From: Homalodisca vitripennis
Taxonomy: Eukaryota; Arthropoda; Insecta; Hemiptera; Cicadellidae
Length of the DNA stretch: 64,000 nt
Direction of reading: 5' to 3'
NCBI RefSeq assembly: GCF_021130785.1
Contig: NW_025777562.1
Coordinates: 17,688 to 81,687 of the forward strand
The notes beneath the pieces are model-generated. The model worked only from the letters and a program-made list of their open reading frames with translations. It searched no databases and had not been told where the DNA came from. This document shows, in pieces, positions 27,301-40,600 of the stretch (position 1 is the first letter of the stretch; the number at the start of each line of letters is the position of its first letter). Position numbers and translations under genes: made by a program.

Positions 27301-30300
27301 CTTTTCAGATGTTTAATACATCACCGTGATGTTTTGATCCTTGATGTACTCGTACTACCAATTATGCTAGGTAAAAGCGTTAATGAAGACATACTTATGT
27401 ATATGAGATCAAATAATCACCGAAGGGAAAGCCAATTTTTTATCGATGTACAATAACTATTAGTCTTTCAGTACATGTATAACGGGGCTGGTTACTTGAT
27501 AATAAAATCCAGCTCGGATGTCTTTACTTTCACCTTTGAACTAGAAACTTTCATATTAATATTCAATAGTGCACTTTCAAGAGCATTTCTATTGAAGCAT
27601 AACGATGCATGAGCTTTTTATGAAAGGAATAAAATTATGAAGTTAGTAAGTTTTAGTAAAGCGCCATATAATAGGTTATTAACAAAGGTATTCATGGCAA
27701 TACTAAGAACATTATATTAACAGTTGCTTTTATTTTCAGATTTAATACTACCACATTGTGAGATTGGCTAATTTTTTGTAAGAATCTTCTTGTTTGGGAA
27801 TAACAATTTTATTCATTTCGGAAGGGAAGGATTTTGATACTTTGGATGTTTTGTAGTGGACTGTATTATATGATTATTGTAATCATATTGGTGGATCTTA
27901 AAAACTCCGCAGTCTACACGTTAAAAGCAAGATCCTTGTTACACATCAATAGTTTTTTACATATTACGAGTGTCAACAGTTATGTGCAATCCCTGTAGAG
28001 AGGTGCAAGGAATATCTCCATTTCCAAGATGATATATAAATGCACTAAGACCAATTGACAAATTTTTTAAACTAGGTTTGTTTAAAACAGTTCGCTTGAA
28101 ATTTATAAACATGTAAAATGCATATAATAAATATTTTCGTGTATCAATGTTTACATAAATCACTCCAGAAACAACTATAAGAAGCCTACAGTTCAACTAA
28201 ATTCCCATCCAAAACTTCATTTGACAATTATTTCTCTATTGAAACGTCTTAAAACTTTAGGAGGACAATGGTAACTGGAACTACTGTAATGATCTTAATT
28301 ACATTACAATGATCAGTAACAATAATTAATCACTTACGTGAGGTCCAAGTTGGTTAATGAGTAGACGTAGTTATGACAATTGGAGTTTTGGGATAAATCT
28401 TTAGAATCTATTACGCTGCTCAGTTTATAACAAATACTACTTTAGGATCAGACCATATTGTAGCAAATAGTTTTATTAATTTCTTAGCTGTATGGATATC
28501 GTGTATGTCTGTCTATACGGTATATCGACAACGAACTGTCCTATAAACTTGACATTTGTTTAAAGGTAGCATTGAGTTCGAAAATGGTGCACTGCATGTG
28601 AATTGGCTGAGCGTCATTTATATATCTTAAACTAAACAAGCTGGCATAACTTATTTATTTTTTCCAATGAGGATGACAATATTCTCTAATCTCTATGATC
28701 GTTTATCTATATGTCCGCAGGACAGATCAATAATAAGGTAAGCTATAGATTTGTAACTTTAAAATTAAAACATCCTCATTCAGTAAAATGTTCTAAAAGG
28801 AAATAATATTGTAATAATAACGGAAGCAAAAAAAATACTGCTATTGAATATACGTCAAACTACCTTTTAAAACACTTAATAAAAAATACAGTGTCATACT
28901 GAATCGAATTTGGGATAAAAAATGGACAGATAAAACATTGTTATAACGGAGATGAGTACCTACTGATATCGGAATCTCTGTGATATTCAATCTTCGACAC
29001 TGGTCTTCAATTACCGTGACGGCAAAAAGCTTCAGGTTTCACAAAAAAATCCAATTATTACGAGTTTCCTTTATTAAATTGACTCCAATTTGCCTTTGAA
29101 GTTAAATTAAATCTGTCAATCTATCTATTAAAATTAACTTATTCCAATAAAGCTTTTTTCATCATTTTGTCACATAACTGACGTAGAAACCAATTTCCTC
29201 CATTTAATAGCTACTGTTTTTTGTAACCCATTTTAATACTTGAATTATTGAGTAGAAAAAAACATATTTTTGTCTAAACCTGGTTATCATATCTCATTTA
29301 CTAAGAATATCGCATGATTAAAATTAATTGAAACATATATTGCAATTTAAGTAGAATAAAGTAAATACTTATGATTTATTAAAATGAAAACTTATTTTTC
29401 TATATATGAGTAGTCGTTATAAACACTCATTTACAATGTTACAAATGCATTATCATTGTGTATATAGATAGAGGTGCTTTTAAGAGAGGATATTAGAAAA
29501 TATATAAAACTACAGCTATGTGCAACAGAGCTAAAATGACTCGTTTTGCTTTGGAGGGAAATAAATTATACTCAAAAAAACGTTTTTCATACAGTATTAG
29601 CTGCTAGACTAAAGGGATTAACCATATTTGCCAGTGCTTATGTTAACTCGCTCTTTTCTTATTGATTTATTACTTATCATTGTACTTGTCTCAATATTAA
29701 CCATGTTAGTTTGTCAAAATACAAATCCAATTACTTATAAAAAGTTTATTATTAATTAACACTTACGTCTTGAGTTTTATTTTATAAATAACATTGATTA
29801 AACATTGAACCGGTTTCAAAGTCAAAAGGTGGTATTGCTAGACGGGCATGACTAAATATATGTCCATAAAGAGGAAACCTGTTGGCATAGTTTTGGTTGT
29901 GTGTAATCGAATGTAAAACATTCGAATGCTGTAATCTGATTTTTAAACCAGTGTAGTTTGAATGTAGTTATCCGAGGGCAAAATGCAACAGAGGTTGTTT
30001 TGTGCTGTCAAAATACTTAGGATTTTAATTATATTACGAGATATAACAAAACCGATCTAATGGTTTTGTCAATATAATCCCATCTCATCCATGTTATAAA
30101 CGGTTTAATAAAGTACAACAATGTTATAAATAAAATAAAAATTGGGCAAAACCCACAAACTTAGCTACAGATATTATATTCTTATGTTAATTGATAAGAA
30201 ATATGAGATTTAGCCAGATCTCATTGAGTGAAGCTTTAAACTTATACTGTATTTTACTCACAAGGTGGTTTGCGGATAGACATACAGACACAAAACAAAT

Positions 30301-33300
30301 GTTTACGGCCGCTAAGCAAACAAAAGAGAAGATTTGCCAGCCTGTTGAGTGACTTCAATGATGCTCAACTAGATCTCAGAAATGGATATGCACAGTTATC
30401 GTTATCTATGGGTTACTTTACATGTACAAATTACCAATAAACATTTTGACCTATACTTGTCGATATAGAAATGAAGTGTCATGAAAAATGCCAAATCCGT
30501 AATAACTTTTCATAAGTTCAATTCATTCTTGAGATAACCAACGGTAAAAAGATATGGCAGTCAAGAGAGGAATTATGGCAGAACTCATCGTAATAGCAAA
30601 CTAAACTAAATTCAAGTTCATAGCTCAACATCTAGATAACACTCTGTTTTGGCTTTGCGAACGCTTAGCTAAGTCCCTTAGGGCGATATGCACCATTGTC
30701 GAACTTTAACTTGTCTATATAAAAACCAGGCTAAACGCACCCCAGACTTAAGGTTGACGTGGGAGGCGTAGTATTCACTCCACAGCATACAACATTCTAA
30801 CCTAAAAAGCGACCTTTAATGTTTGCCATTGTCAGTCCAGATATAGAGGTGGAGTTTCATACCAAATTTCAAACCCTCATTAAGTTAAATCATTCGAAAT
30901 GTATAGATTTCATAGAAAGACGTACACAAAATAGAAATCTGTTTTGTCATTAACTTGTGGGAGAGGCTGTGCTAAACGATCAGCCAATAATCTCGTGGTG
31001 GCTAATAAATCTTCGAATACGTTTTAAGGGCATAACCCCAGATTTTACGGTTATAAATTTATTTCAATATTTCCTTTAATATATCCAACTCAAAAAGAAC
31101 GACAAACCTAGTTAATTTGTCTTCGGTTTTTACAGAGATAGGTTGAAATCGATAAATAATTTTTACATAATAAATACAATATTTTCTAAATATACACTTT
31201 TTACTGCCATACATGAAATACATGCTCCGTCCATCCAATCTTTCAGTAATTCCAGCCAACATAATACACTAAACAATTTATCGCAGTTTAGCTTGTTATG
31301 AAAATGGTAACGAAGGTCAAGTTAAAATGTTCAAGCATTATATGAAACCAACCAATCAATTGTATTTTGTTTATTAAATTCATCTGTGTTTTTCGTTGTC
31401 AATATGGTCTCCCATTAAAGCAATATAAGCAGATACACAAATCAAAATTAACTGGTGATTACAATTATAGCCGTATAGAGATTATATAAGTAACTATTAT
31501 ACCACATTTCAAGTTCTAGGTCAACTCATGCGACACTTATCGTGCACACAGACAGATATAAATCAGACTTGGTGTATCAGCAACTGAAGGGATAGCGATA
31601 CAAAGGAATGTCGAAGCAAATCTTACCGACCAATCCAAAAAAGTATATCTCATTGTGTGTTAACTGTCATATTATTGGAATCAGCTGGTTTAAATATGTG
31701 TTTTCCTGTCATTTTATCATTGCAATCATGGTTACCAATATGAGCAATGTAAAAGTGTTCGCTCCCTAACGCTCAGCCAGATCCCATTTACCTTAATAAA
31801 AAGGCATAATAAAATACAAAGAGTGTTGTCATTAAACATATTTATGTGCCCAGCCATTCTCTCTCTATACTCTAATAATTTAAACTCAAAGGATTTTTTT
31901 ATGTTACTAATTATTTTCGTCAAATCTTTGTAAGAGACCATACTCAATATTTCTGCAACAAAGTACATAATATTTTGAAGGATTATTATAAAATTGTATT
32001 CTCCTTGAAATTCACATCAATTACGAGAATGTTCTAAGTTAACTTTCCTCATTCATATTTTTTTATCCTTTAAAAAGGTAGATTATGTTAAAGTTATATC
32101 AATTATAATAAATTTTACTAGTAAGTCGTAGCAGCAATTGATGCTTTTTGCACAGTGTTCCTAAATACTCTTACACGGACTCGTGGTATATACGTTCCAA
32201 TTATACAGAACACTAAAATTATGAAACAATAATATAGGCATTGCAACATATTGAACAGTTTTATTTCAGGTGTTTAATTGTGTTGTAAATTAATAATATA
32301 CAGTACAATCACGAATAAATCTGTCATATACTTATCCATTTTTTATAGCACTTCAGTGATAAATAAACTTATAAATCAGTCTGCTTTCTCAAATAATAAT
32401 AAAGCTTTATTAACTTATTCTCGTTAACCACTACATTTCAGTCATTCAATTTATTATTTAAAAACTACTTCTATATCTATTCTAATAGTGCAGTCTTAAG
32501 TTAATACAATTTAATAATGCAATATTCTTGTGAACTATCTGTTTAATAATAGTTACTATCTGTGATATAGTATGTTTAATCTATGTCAATATTCTTCCAG
32601 GAGTTATTATTGCTATTATGTGTTATTTGGAATATGCATATAGTTTTGGAAAGATTCAATGAAACATTTATAATATTTGGATGTTACTTATGAATGGGAG
32701 CATTAAGTATGGTTTACACATTTTACCTTATTTTAAGAATGATAAGTAATATCCTTCTTTATTGATTAACTAATTTGTTAACATTAATATTTTTAATATG
32801 TAAATTTTGATTTGTATCATTGGAAGTTTCCATACATAACACTCGTTTAATTTTTAATCTCCCTTTAAATCGTATGCTTATGTGGTACTAAATATAAAAA
32901 TATTCTTACTCGAACTCAAAATCTATATATTAAAATTAAACAGAACAATAAATCAATCTGTACTATTATATTAAAATATAATTGTGTCCCTATGTTTTGT
33001 AGTGGCTGTATCTCAAATACATACTCGACGGATTGTAATAAAATTTTACATTGACATTCTTAGGATTCTGTTTGTCGTATATACCTATTTCTATTTCCTT
33101 CGGGCTAAGCCAAACTAGACTCTAAAACTCTTTGTGGTGTAATTTTGGTAAATAGCAAATGTGGGTTTAATTACATGTGAAAGTCATGAACTTTATAAGT
33201 GTAACGATTTATACTCATTTAATCAAGTACAAGGTTTTGCATATATCTGTCAAAGTCAGTTACATACCAAAATGTCATGTTACGAGCAGATGCTTTTCTT

Positions 33301-33778
33301 TATCTGGGTTTTGATTCTATTTGGATTTTAATCAACTACAGTAATATTCCATAAAGTATTACATAATAGCTTTGTTTATAGAAAAGGTATAGACTTCGAC
33401 TTAAGTCTCCCTTTACACGACTTATAACGTTATTATATTAATTTTGGTTTTTTAACGTAACTTTGAAGTTTCATCAGTTCTATTTTTAGTATTTTTATTA
33501 GTCAGAATGATGTACAAAATTTTACTGATCTGAAAGTAAACTATCACAAATACTAGAGTACACAAAACTTTCAGGAATTCAGACATTTATTTATATTTTC
33601 TAACACTAGGTACGCCTAATGAGGTACGCCATGATGACGTGTGACATAATTGGCTTTTCTGAGATTGTATGGGAAATTTCGACGTACATTATACAAGAGA
33701 GAATTTTTTTTCCATTTTACCGCCAAACACATAAGTAATTGTGTCATCCTACTAAATTAGAGAGCAATAACACCCAGA
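18421..33778. other. Long AT-rich non-coding region
   Basis: About 15 kb with no open frame that shows recognisable protein character. The short frames that exist are low-complexity. An (AT)n tract lies at 24358-24391. Fragments that look alike (a GCTCAGC core plus a CCAAATTTCA core with CAGACAGA-like sequence) recur near 25,850-25,940, 30,200-30,300, 30,860-30,940 and 31,490-31,790 and may be remains of one old repeat family. Introns of a gene whose exons lie outside or are too short to see cannot be excluded. Confidence 0.5.
24358..24391. repeat. (AT)n microsatellite
   Basis: Alternating AT dinucleotides for about 34 bp. Confidence 0.97.
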
Positions 33779-33802
33779 GTAGACCTCCCGCGGATATGGC
33801 CG

Positions 33803-33882
33803 TAACATGGGCTCTTATGGAGTTATTTTAACATGGGCTCTTATGGCGATATTTTAGCATTGTCTCTTATGGGAGATACATT
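33803..33882 (+). repeat. Terminal 26-bp tandem repeat, left tip
   Basis: Three units start at 33803, 33829 and 33855. The first two share TAACATGGGCTCTTATGG, and the third is diverged (TAGCATTGTCTCTTATGG). It lies 24 bp from the tip of the palindrome, where a protein-primed or hairpin-ended replicon would carry its origin. A short CAGACTTCCTGTTT pair follows at about 33900-33955. No function is shown. Confidence 0.85.
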
Positions 33883-34130
33883 TCGGTGTTTCCTAACCAC
33901 AGACTTCCTGTTTTCCGACGACTTATCTCAACCTAGACTTCCTGTTTGTCACACACCTCTGACTTTCTGTACTGCTTAACCACCCGTCCACAGGTCCCGT
34001 GTCGAAGCCTATTGACACTCACCTTTTTGAGTACCTGAGAGTCTTAACACCCGCACCCGCGTATCTGATGGCTCCTACCGGAGTCCAACACTATCCTACT
34101 ACCCCCGTACTCGGAGCCTGGCGTAACGCC

Positions 34131-35210
34131 CATACCCGGATTTTGACCGCCTAACCTTTACCGGCCATGCACGACATATTCCGTCACCCATCTTTTCGAG
34201 TACCGGAGTGCATGAAAAACCGCACCCACATTTCTAACGGCCTCTGCCCAAACATTTCAAATGCCTCCAATACTTAGGGCTCTTAACCACATATATTGCC
34301 CACACTGTTATTTATAACACTCCACTCCAGGACCTAGCCGCCCATCTATAACCCCCCGTCTCTTACAGACCCACACCTGAACAGTCCCTCACAGGGTTCC
34401 AACTTATACCCAAATCGGTACTCTGACCGCCTACCTCTTATCCTGAATGTCGACATACAAAATTTTAACCGTGCGCTTTCACCCTGCTGAGACCCTACAC
34501 TTTTCGATTGCCTCCAGTACTCCTACCCGAGCGTATCGCTCATACCCGGATTTTGACCATATTACAGTCCAATGTACCACATAGGCCTGCAATCGCCCGT
34601 CTCCCGGACCTGCACCTGTATTTCTAATGGTCCCTACAGAAACCTCACACTATCCTATTACCTCTCATACCTCGGCTCTTAACTACGGATATTGCACATA
34701 CTATGATTTCTAACTCCCTGACCTTTACGTGTGTATACGCCTACAGCCTCCCACCTCTCTCGTGTACCCAAGCGTCTTCGGCCCTCATCCGCACCCTGCC
34801 GAGGCCCCACACTTTCCACTCCTAGTCAGGCATAAAGCCTATACCCAGATTTTGATCATCTACATTTTACCGACCAATGTACCACATAGGCCTACAATAG
34901 CCCGTCTCCTGGACATGCTAAGACCTACTTTTCTAACGGATCCTGCAGAGGCTTCACACTTTCCTATTGTCTCCCATACCTAGGCTCTTAACCACGGATA
35001 TTGCACATACTATGATTTCTAAATCCCTGACCTTTAGGCGTGTATGCGCCTATAGCCTCCCATCTCTCTCGTGTACCCTAGCGTCTTCAGGCCCTCACCC
35101 TCACACTGACGGGACAACAACACTTTCCAACTGCCTCCCGTACTCCTACCCAGGGGTATCACCCATACCCAATTTAGACCACCTACACATTACCGACTAG
35201 TATCCACAAA
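34131..35210 (+). repeat. Subterminal diverged tandem repeats, left arm
   Basis: Units begin with CATACCCGGATTTTGACC at about 34131 and 34551, TATACCCAGATTTTGATC at 34841 and CATACCCAATTTAGACC at 35164, so the period is about 290-420 bp. Other shared blocks are AATGTACCACATAGGCCT, CCCGTCTCC.GGAC, GGATATTGCACATACTATGA and CCTCCCATCTCTCTCGTGTA. The strand shown is pyrimidine-rich and rich in C. No coding function was seen. Short frames here are compositional. Confidence 0.85.
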
Positions 35211-36687
35211 GTCCAACAGGCATCCCTATAATATGTCGTACACCACGTCTCTTAGCCCTTACACATACTCCACGACTCCACACTCACTACGCGTAGCGTC
35301 ACATTCGAAAATTGTCTTCCCACCATTAATACCCTGTACTGGTTCCCACACATATAGTTAACACCTTTACCGTATTAATCTCCATATACGAGTATTTACC
35401 GAGCATATCGCACAATCTTAGTTAGCCTTACCTTCGTAGGATTCAAACTTGCATTTCGTTCAATTTCTAACATACTGAGGTCCCCATTAAAAAAAAACCA
35501 GGCCTAACACGGCACTCTCATTTTACTGACAAATATTCATACATTACCTGAAAGTGTAATGCTAATATTTACCGAGTACTTTCCCAACAGGATATTCTCA
35601 TCCCGAGGTCCTAGTCTCAAGCTAACAGCTTATAACACGAGGCGTACCTTCTGAGCGACTACTATTTGCCGATCAATGCCCGTGCATATGTTTCAATACC
35701 TGGACACCTAATGTCTACGAAGTACTTCATATACTCTTATCCCACGCAACCCATCACGGGACCCTAATTTCTGTTACCTTTCACTTGGATGTCTATCACT
35801 TCATTCCGGGAACCCAACTCTCAAGCAGACTTAACCGGTAATTAAAAGAACCGTATTTCATTATTAACAAAGCACCATACATTTATTTCAACTACTGCTT
35901 AGACATTTAGTTTCCATATTAATCAAGTATTTTGTTTTCACTTAACCCACGCCTCCCTTTACGGCACTCCAACTTTTTACCACATTAAATCCACCATCAC
36001 TTTCTAACGGCCAGGCTCTCATTTTCATAATATCAAGCGAGCGTAGCTTAATACGGAGTACCATCCCATACAATTTAAGCTTTACCGTGTGTAATTATAT
36101 ATGTCGCTTATACTTGGACATCTAAAGACCCATTATACCTCACTCTGGTTTCCTAGCTGTTCCCTTACTTTAATTTATTTATAAAGAGACGCATACAGAG
36201 GTATTAGTCCAATCGTCTCGAGACCGCGTTATACTAATGTTTATATTATAATCTATACTAGCACTTTATGAAATCTCGACCACAGGGACTTACCCATTGC
36301 ACCGGCTCATGACACTGCTCGTAACGGACAGTTTGCGGTTTGCGGTTACCTGTATCCTCGGACTCTGATAATTCATTTTCTACAACAATATTAAAACTAA
36401 TAACTATTATAAAATCTTCAGTACAGCACGGGATATCTGCCATCCTGAATACAGCCGGAATAATACATAGGTACTGCATTCGGTATGTAATAAGTTTTAA
36501 TTTCTCTCCCGAGTGTGATGTAAAGAGCTTTAACTTACTTACTTATAGTCTATTTTCAAAAACGTATACCGCTTCGTATACTTTGAATTTAGTTAATCAT
36601 ACCGGAAGCGATGATTGAGGTTTGCGGTTACCTGTAAAAACCCAGACGAGTAACGGTACAGCTGCAACCGCAATTTTAAGAGACCTC
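35211..36687. other. Non-coding spacer of left arm
   Basis: About 1.5 kb without a supported gene. A GTTTGCGGTTACCTGTA motif occurs twice (about 36337 and 36621) shortly before the promoter region. Confidence 0.6.
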
Positions 36688-37082
36688 ATTGGTCGGAATA
36701 AACGCGTCTCTGATTGGTCTAAAATAGCCGCCAAGCACTCTGATTGGTCGGTGTTCTACACAGTCGGCAGAGATTTCCCTGTCTCGTCAGTCTGGAGGTG
36801 GACGTCAAAGAGGTAAGACCTATGTCGCTCTGTTCCTTGATATTGCACAACATTGTGTAAAATTATCAAGACAAGAAAAACCTCGCTAATTACTAATATA
36901 AAATAAATAAGACATTGCTTACCTACCTAGTTACCCAGATATTATTTTTAATATATTACTGTTGCAATGGAATCTCAACCTATTGAAGTGGTCCCAGAGC
37001 TCTCATTGGTCGGCTCCCTATAATAGCGGCAACATTCTTCTCTCTCGTCAGTTTTTCAGTGGACGTCAAAGAGGCAGGACGT
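36688..37082 (+). promoter_or_regulatory. Duplicated CCAAT/Inr/DPE promoter modules upstream of left PolB
   Basis: Two related modules are seen. In the first, inverted CCAAT boxes (ATTGGTC) lie at 36688, 36713 and 36743. An arthropod initiator TCAGTC lies at 36787-36792 and an AGACC DPE sits exactly at +28 from its A. In the second, ATTGGTCGG lies at 37005, TCAGTT at 37048-37053 and GGACGTG at +28 (37077-37083), matching the extended DPE consensus. The last ATTGG lies 46 and 45 bp before +1 in the two modules, and both share GTGGACGTCAAAGAGG. The first module also has a splice-donor-like AGGTAAGA at 36811. Motif definitions come from Drosophila; activity is inferred. Confidence 0.65.
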
Positions 37083-37541
37083 GTGTTGAGTGCTCTGCTC
37101 AGTGTTATCGAGTGGTTGAATTTTAAATGCTATATTGACGCTTTCTTAGAGTGAGTCAGTGGTGTTAGTGTGCTTTATATTTATTAAGTGCTTTTTTTTA
37201 CTATCATAGTAATTTTATAAAAGTAAATTAGCTTATAGGAGTTTTATTACATTTTCAGTTTATTAAGTGCTTGTACTTTATTTAGCGATCACAGACATTA
37301 AACTCCTTTACACTGTGTGTGTTCTTAAAGTGTTTATACTATTGCTTCTTTAAATCTAATACAGTGTTATTGTGTTTTTCTGAAAGTGAACAAGTTGATT
37401 CGTTGTGTTACTGTGTTTGTATCGTAGTGACAAACTCAACATAGATTTCGTTCATTTATTTATGTGTCGTATTTATAATCAAGTTTTGTGTAATTTATTT
37501 CGGTTATTACATCATACCACAGTGTACTGTAAAAAAGTTTA

Positions 37542-37600
37542 CTGCGCATGCGCAGCTGCTACACTTATTTAAGCGCGTAACGCTGTCATTCTTAGACGTG
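37542..37600 (+). promoter_or_regulatory. NRF-1-like palindrome with proximal Inr/DPE-like module, left PolB
   Basis: CTGCGCATGCGCAG at 37542-37555 is a perfect 14-bp palindrome containing TGCGCATGCGCA, the NRF-1 / erect-wing type consensus. Just downstream, TTATTT at 37565-37570 is one mismatch from the TCAKTY initiator, and AGACGTG begins exactly at +28 (37594). This would give a short leader of about 110 nt before the PolB ATG at 37681. Confidence 0.5.
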
Positions 37601-37680
37601 ACGTTGAACAGTCAACACCCATTCCAAAAGCTTGTATCAAAGCTGCTTGCTGTATTATTTTAGAGCTAATTACATACAAC

Positions 37681-40600
37681 ATGGAGCCCGTAAAAGTTTT
37701 GCATACCGGTGAAACCTACTGTAGAAGGTTTAGAACATATGGGTCAGAAACAGTTTTCAAGTTTAACCCAGTACCCAAAGGAGTGTCCGAACTTGATTGG
37801 ATTAAAAAGGGTTTTGGGAGTATTGTCGAAAAGGCGAAAGCCGGTACTACCGAATATGACTACCTAGGCTTCACTTTAGATTCTCTGAATTTTAGGACCA
37901 AAGATTCCGGATATATCGCTTATAGACCTGCAAATCAAGTTCACGGGGATATAATTTGGGATATATTTGGAAAACTTATCCAAAGTAATTCGGATTCGAT
38001 TAAGTCCATGGACACATTTAGAGTTAAGTGCACCCGCACCAATATTCCAGTAGGTAGTGGTGGCCTCAGAAGACCAGGTTTGTACAATAATTTCCAAGAA
38101 GAATGTAAAGCACGTAAAGGTATCGTAGTTATTAAGAATAGCGATAGTCTGTGTCTGCCCCGAGCTATAGTGGTAGCAAAAGCCTATGCCAAAAAAGATC
38201 CTCAGTTCAAAGCAATAAGGCAGGACATGGGTAAGCGACAAACTTTTAGAGCCCGAAAACTGATGACTAAAGCCGGTGTCCAAATTTCAGAACAGGGAGC
38301 TGGGACCCCCGAACTTTCAAAATTTCAAGACCACCTAAAAAAGTATAATATTACAGTTTATAATTACGATAATAAGGGTCGAGATGTGTATTTTTCAGGT
38401 AGTAACGATGATGCTTTATACAAAATTAACTTGTTGTATCACGAAGGCCATTATAATGTAATAACTAGCCTAACTGCAGCTTTTGCGTGCCATTTTTTCT
38501 GCGAAGCATGCCATGTCCCTTACGACCACAAAGCTGAACACAGGTGTTCAAATATCTGTCCTGCGTGTCAGACCCTATCTCCGCCTTGTAAAGAGGAGCA
38601 TGGGGGAATTTTGTGCCCTGACTGTAACATGACCATGAAAAATCAGAACTGTTTTGCGGCTCATAAGAGTGAACGTTGTAAGGCGGTAAAAAAATGTTTA
38701 CAGTGTCAAAGACTTGTGTTTTTGAACAACCGTAAGTCAAAACATGTGTGCGGTGAAGTCTTTTGCAAAATCTGTAACGAATTCATGCCCCCAAACCATC
38801 AATGTTACATGCGGGTCGACACAAACAAACCAAAAACCAAAGACTTTCTTTTCATTTTCTTTGATTTAGAGACCCGTCAAGATGAAATTTTAACGGAAGA
38901 ATCTAGAGTTCATAAAGTTAACCTTTGTGTTTCTCAACAATTTTGTTGGAAATGTATTAATGGTAAATCTTGTGAAATGTGCAAAGACCGAACAAAGATC
39001 TTTGATAGTGATCCTGTGAATCAATTTATGAATTACGTAATGGAGGAGAGAAAAAAATTCAAAAACGTATGTGTAATGGCTCATAACGGTCAGGGTTTTG
39101 ATTTTCAATTTCTGTTAAAGTACGTTCTCGAACAAACAAAATTCACTCCAGAGCTAATTATGCGTGGCACTAAAGTCATTCTTATGGAACTGGATAACGT
39201 CAGATTTATCGATTCGCTAAATTATTTCCCCATGGCCCTCTCTGCACTACCCAAAGCCTTTGATCTCCCCCCGGAGAAGAAGAAGGGTTACTTCCCTCAC
39301 TTGTTTAACACTCTGGCAAACCAAAACTATGTAGGCCCCATCCCACCCAAGGAGTACTATTGCCCTGAATCAATGTTTGAAAAGACTTACAAAGATTTTG
39401 AAAATTGGCACAACGACCAACTTAACCAAAATGTAGTTTTTGACTTTCAAAAAGAGTTGGTCGAGTACTGTATCTCCGATGTGGAGATACTGGCCCAAGC
39501 GTGTATTAAGTTTAGAAACATGTTTTTGAAAGAATGTAATGTAGATCCGTTCATGGAAGCCGTCACCATTGCCAGCGCCTGTAATCTGGTGTTTAGACGG
39601 AATTTCTTAAAACCCAACACTATTGGCCTGGTTCCTAAAAACGGATACCGTATGGTTGATAACCAATCGCCTATTGCTTTACAATGGCTGAGCTGGGAGG
39701 AAGAACAGCGTAGTGTCCGCATTCAGCATGCGGGGAGGGATAGAGAAGTTAAAATCGAGGGATTAAAAGTAGACGGTTTTGACGGAGAACGAATCTACGA
39801 ATTTCAGGGCTGTTATTTCCATGGGTGCCCAAAATGTTTTCCATTTAATAGAGAAGAACCACTCAAAGAGGACCCTTCCGACTCCCTGCACTTAAGGTTC
39901 GAGAGAACCAAAGCTAAAATGGCTCGTCTCCGAGCATCTGACTATGAAGTTATTGAAATGTGGGAGTGTAAATTCAATCATTTAAAGAAAGAACAACAAT
40001 TGGATTATCTAAATTTTCTCCCCATTCTAAGCACACTCCCACTTAACCCCAGAGATGCCTTCTTCGGGGGCAGAACAGGCAATGCAAAATCCTATCACAA
40101 GTGCGAGGACGGGGAAACAATTCAGTATGTAGACGTTTGCTCCTTGTACCCGTTTGTCAATAAGTTTTCTCCTTATGTTTTATCCCATCCAAAAATATAT
40201 GTAGGGGACAAGGAGTGTAGAGAAAGAGGCATGGAGGCCGAAGGTCTCATGAAATGTAAAGTATTGCCTCCACTAAATTTGTACCATCCCGTCCTTCCAG
40301 CACGCATGAACAATAAATTAATGTTTGTTTTATGCCGTACATGTGGTCTAGAAATGCTAAACACAGACTGTAACCATAACATCGAAGAAAGAGCATTGAC
40401 AGGGACATGGACGATGCAGGAAATGAGAAAGGCCGTAGAGAAGGGGTATACCATTTTAGAAATGTACGAATTATGGGAATACGAGGTGGTCACTTACGAA
40501 GACGGAGGTCTTTTTACGGATTTTATTAACAAATTTCTCAAGATTAAACAGGAGGCATCGGGCTACCCCTCTTGGTGCCTCACTGAAGAGGACAAGGCTA

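Noticed and set aside
34729..35200. Open frames of 77-84 codons in the left subterminal repeats and their right-arm mirrors
   Set aside because: They lie in a C-rich tandem repeat, are low-complexity, and differ between arms by frame-altering changes. They are best explained by composition.
37181..37275. TTTATTAAGTGC in the PolB leader as a copy of the dispersed repeat end (GCACTTAATAAA)
   Set aside because: The shared word is short and AT-rich, and the sequence on either side does not match the repeat at 2811 or 14222.
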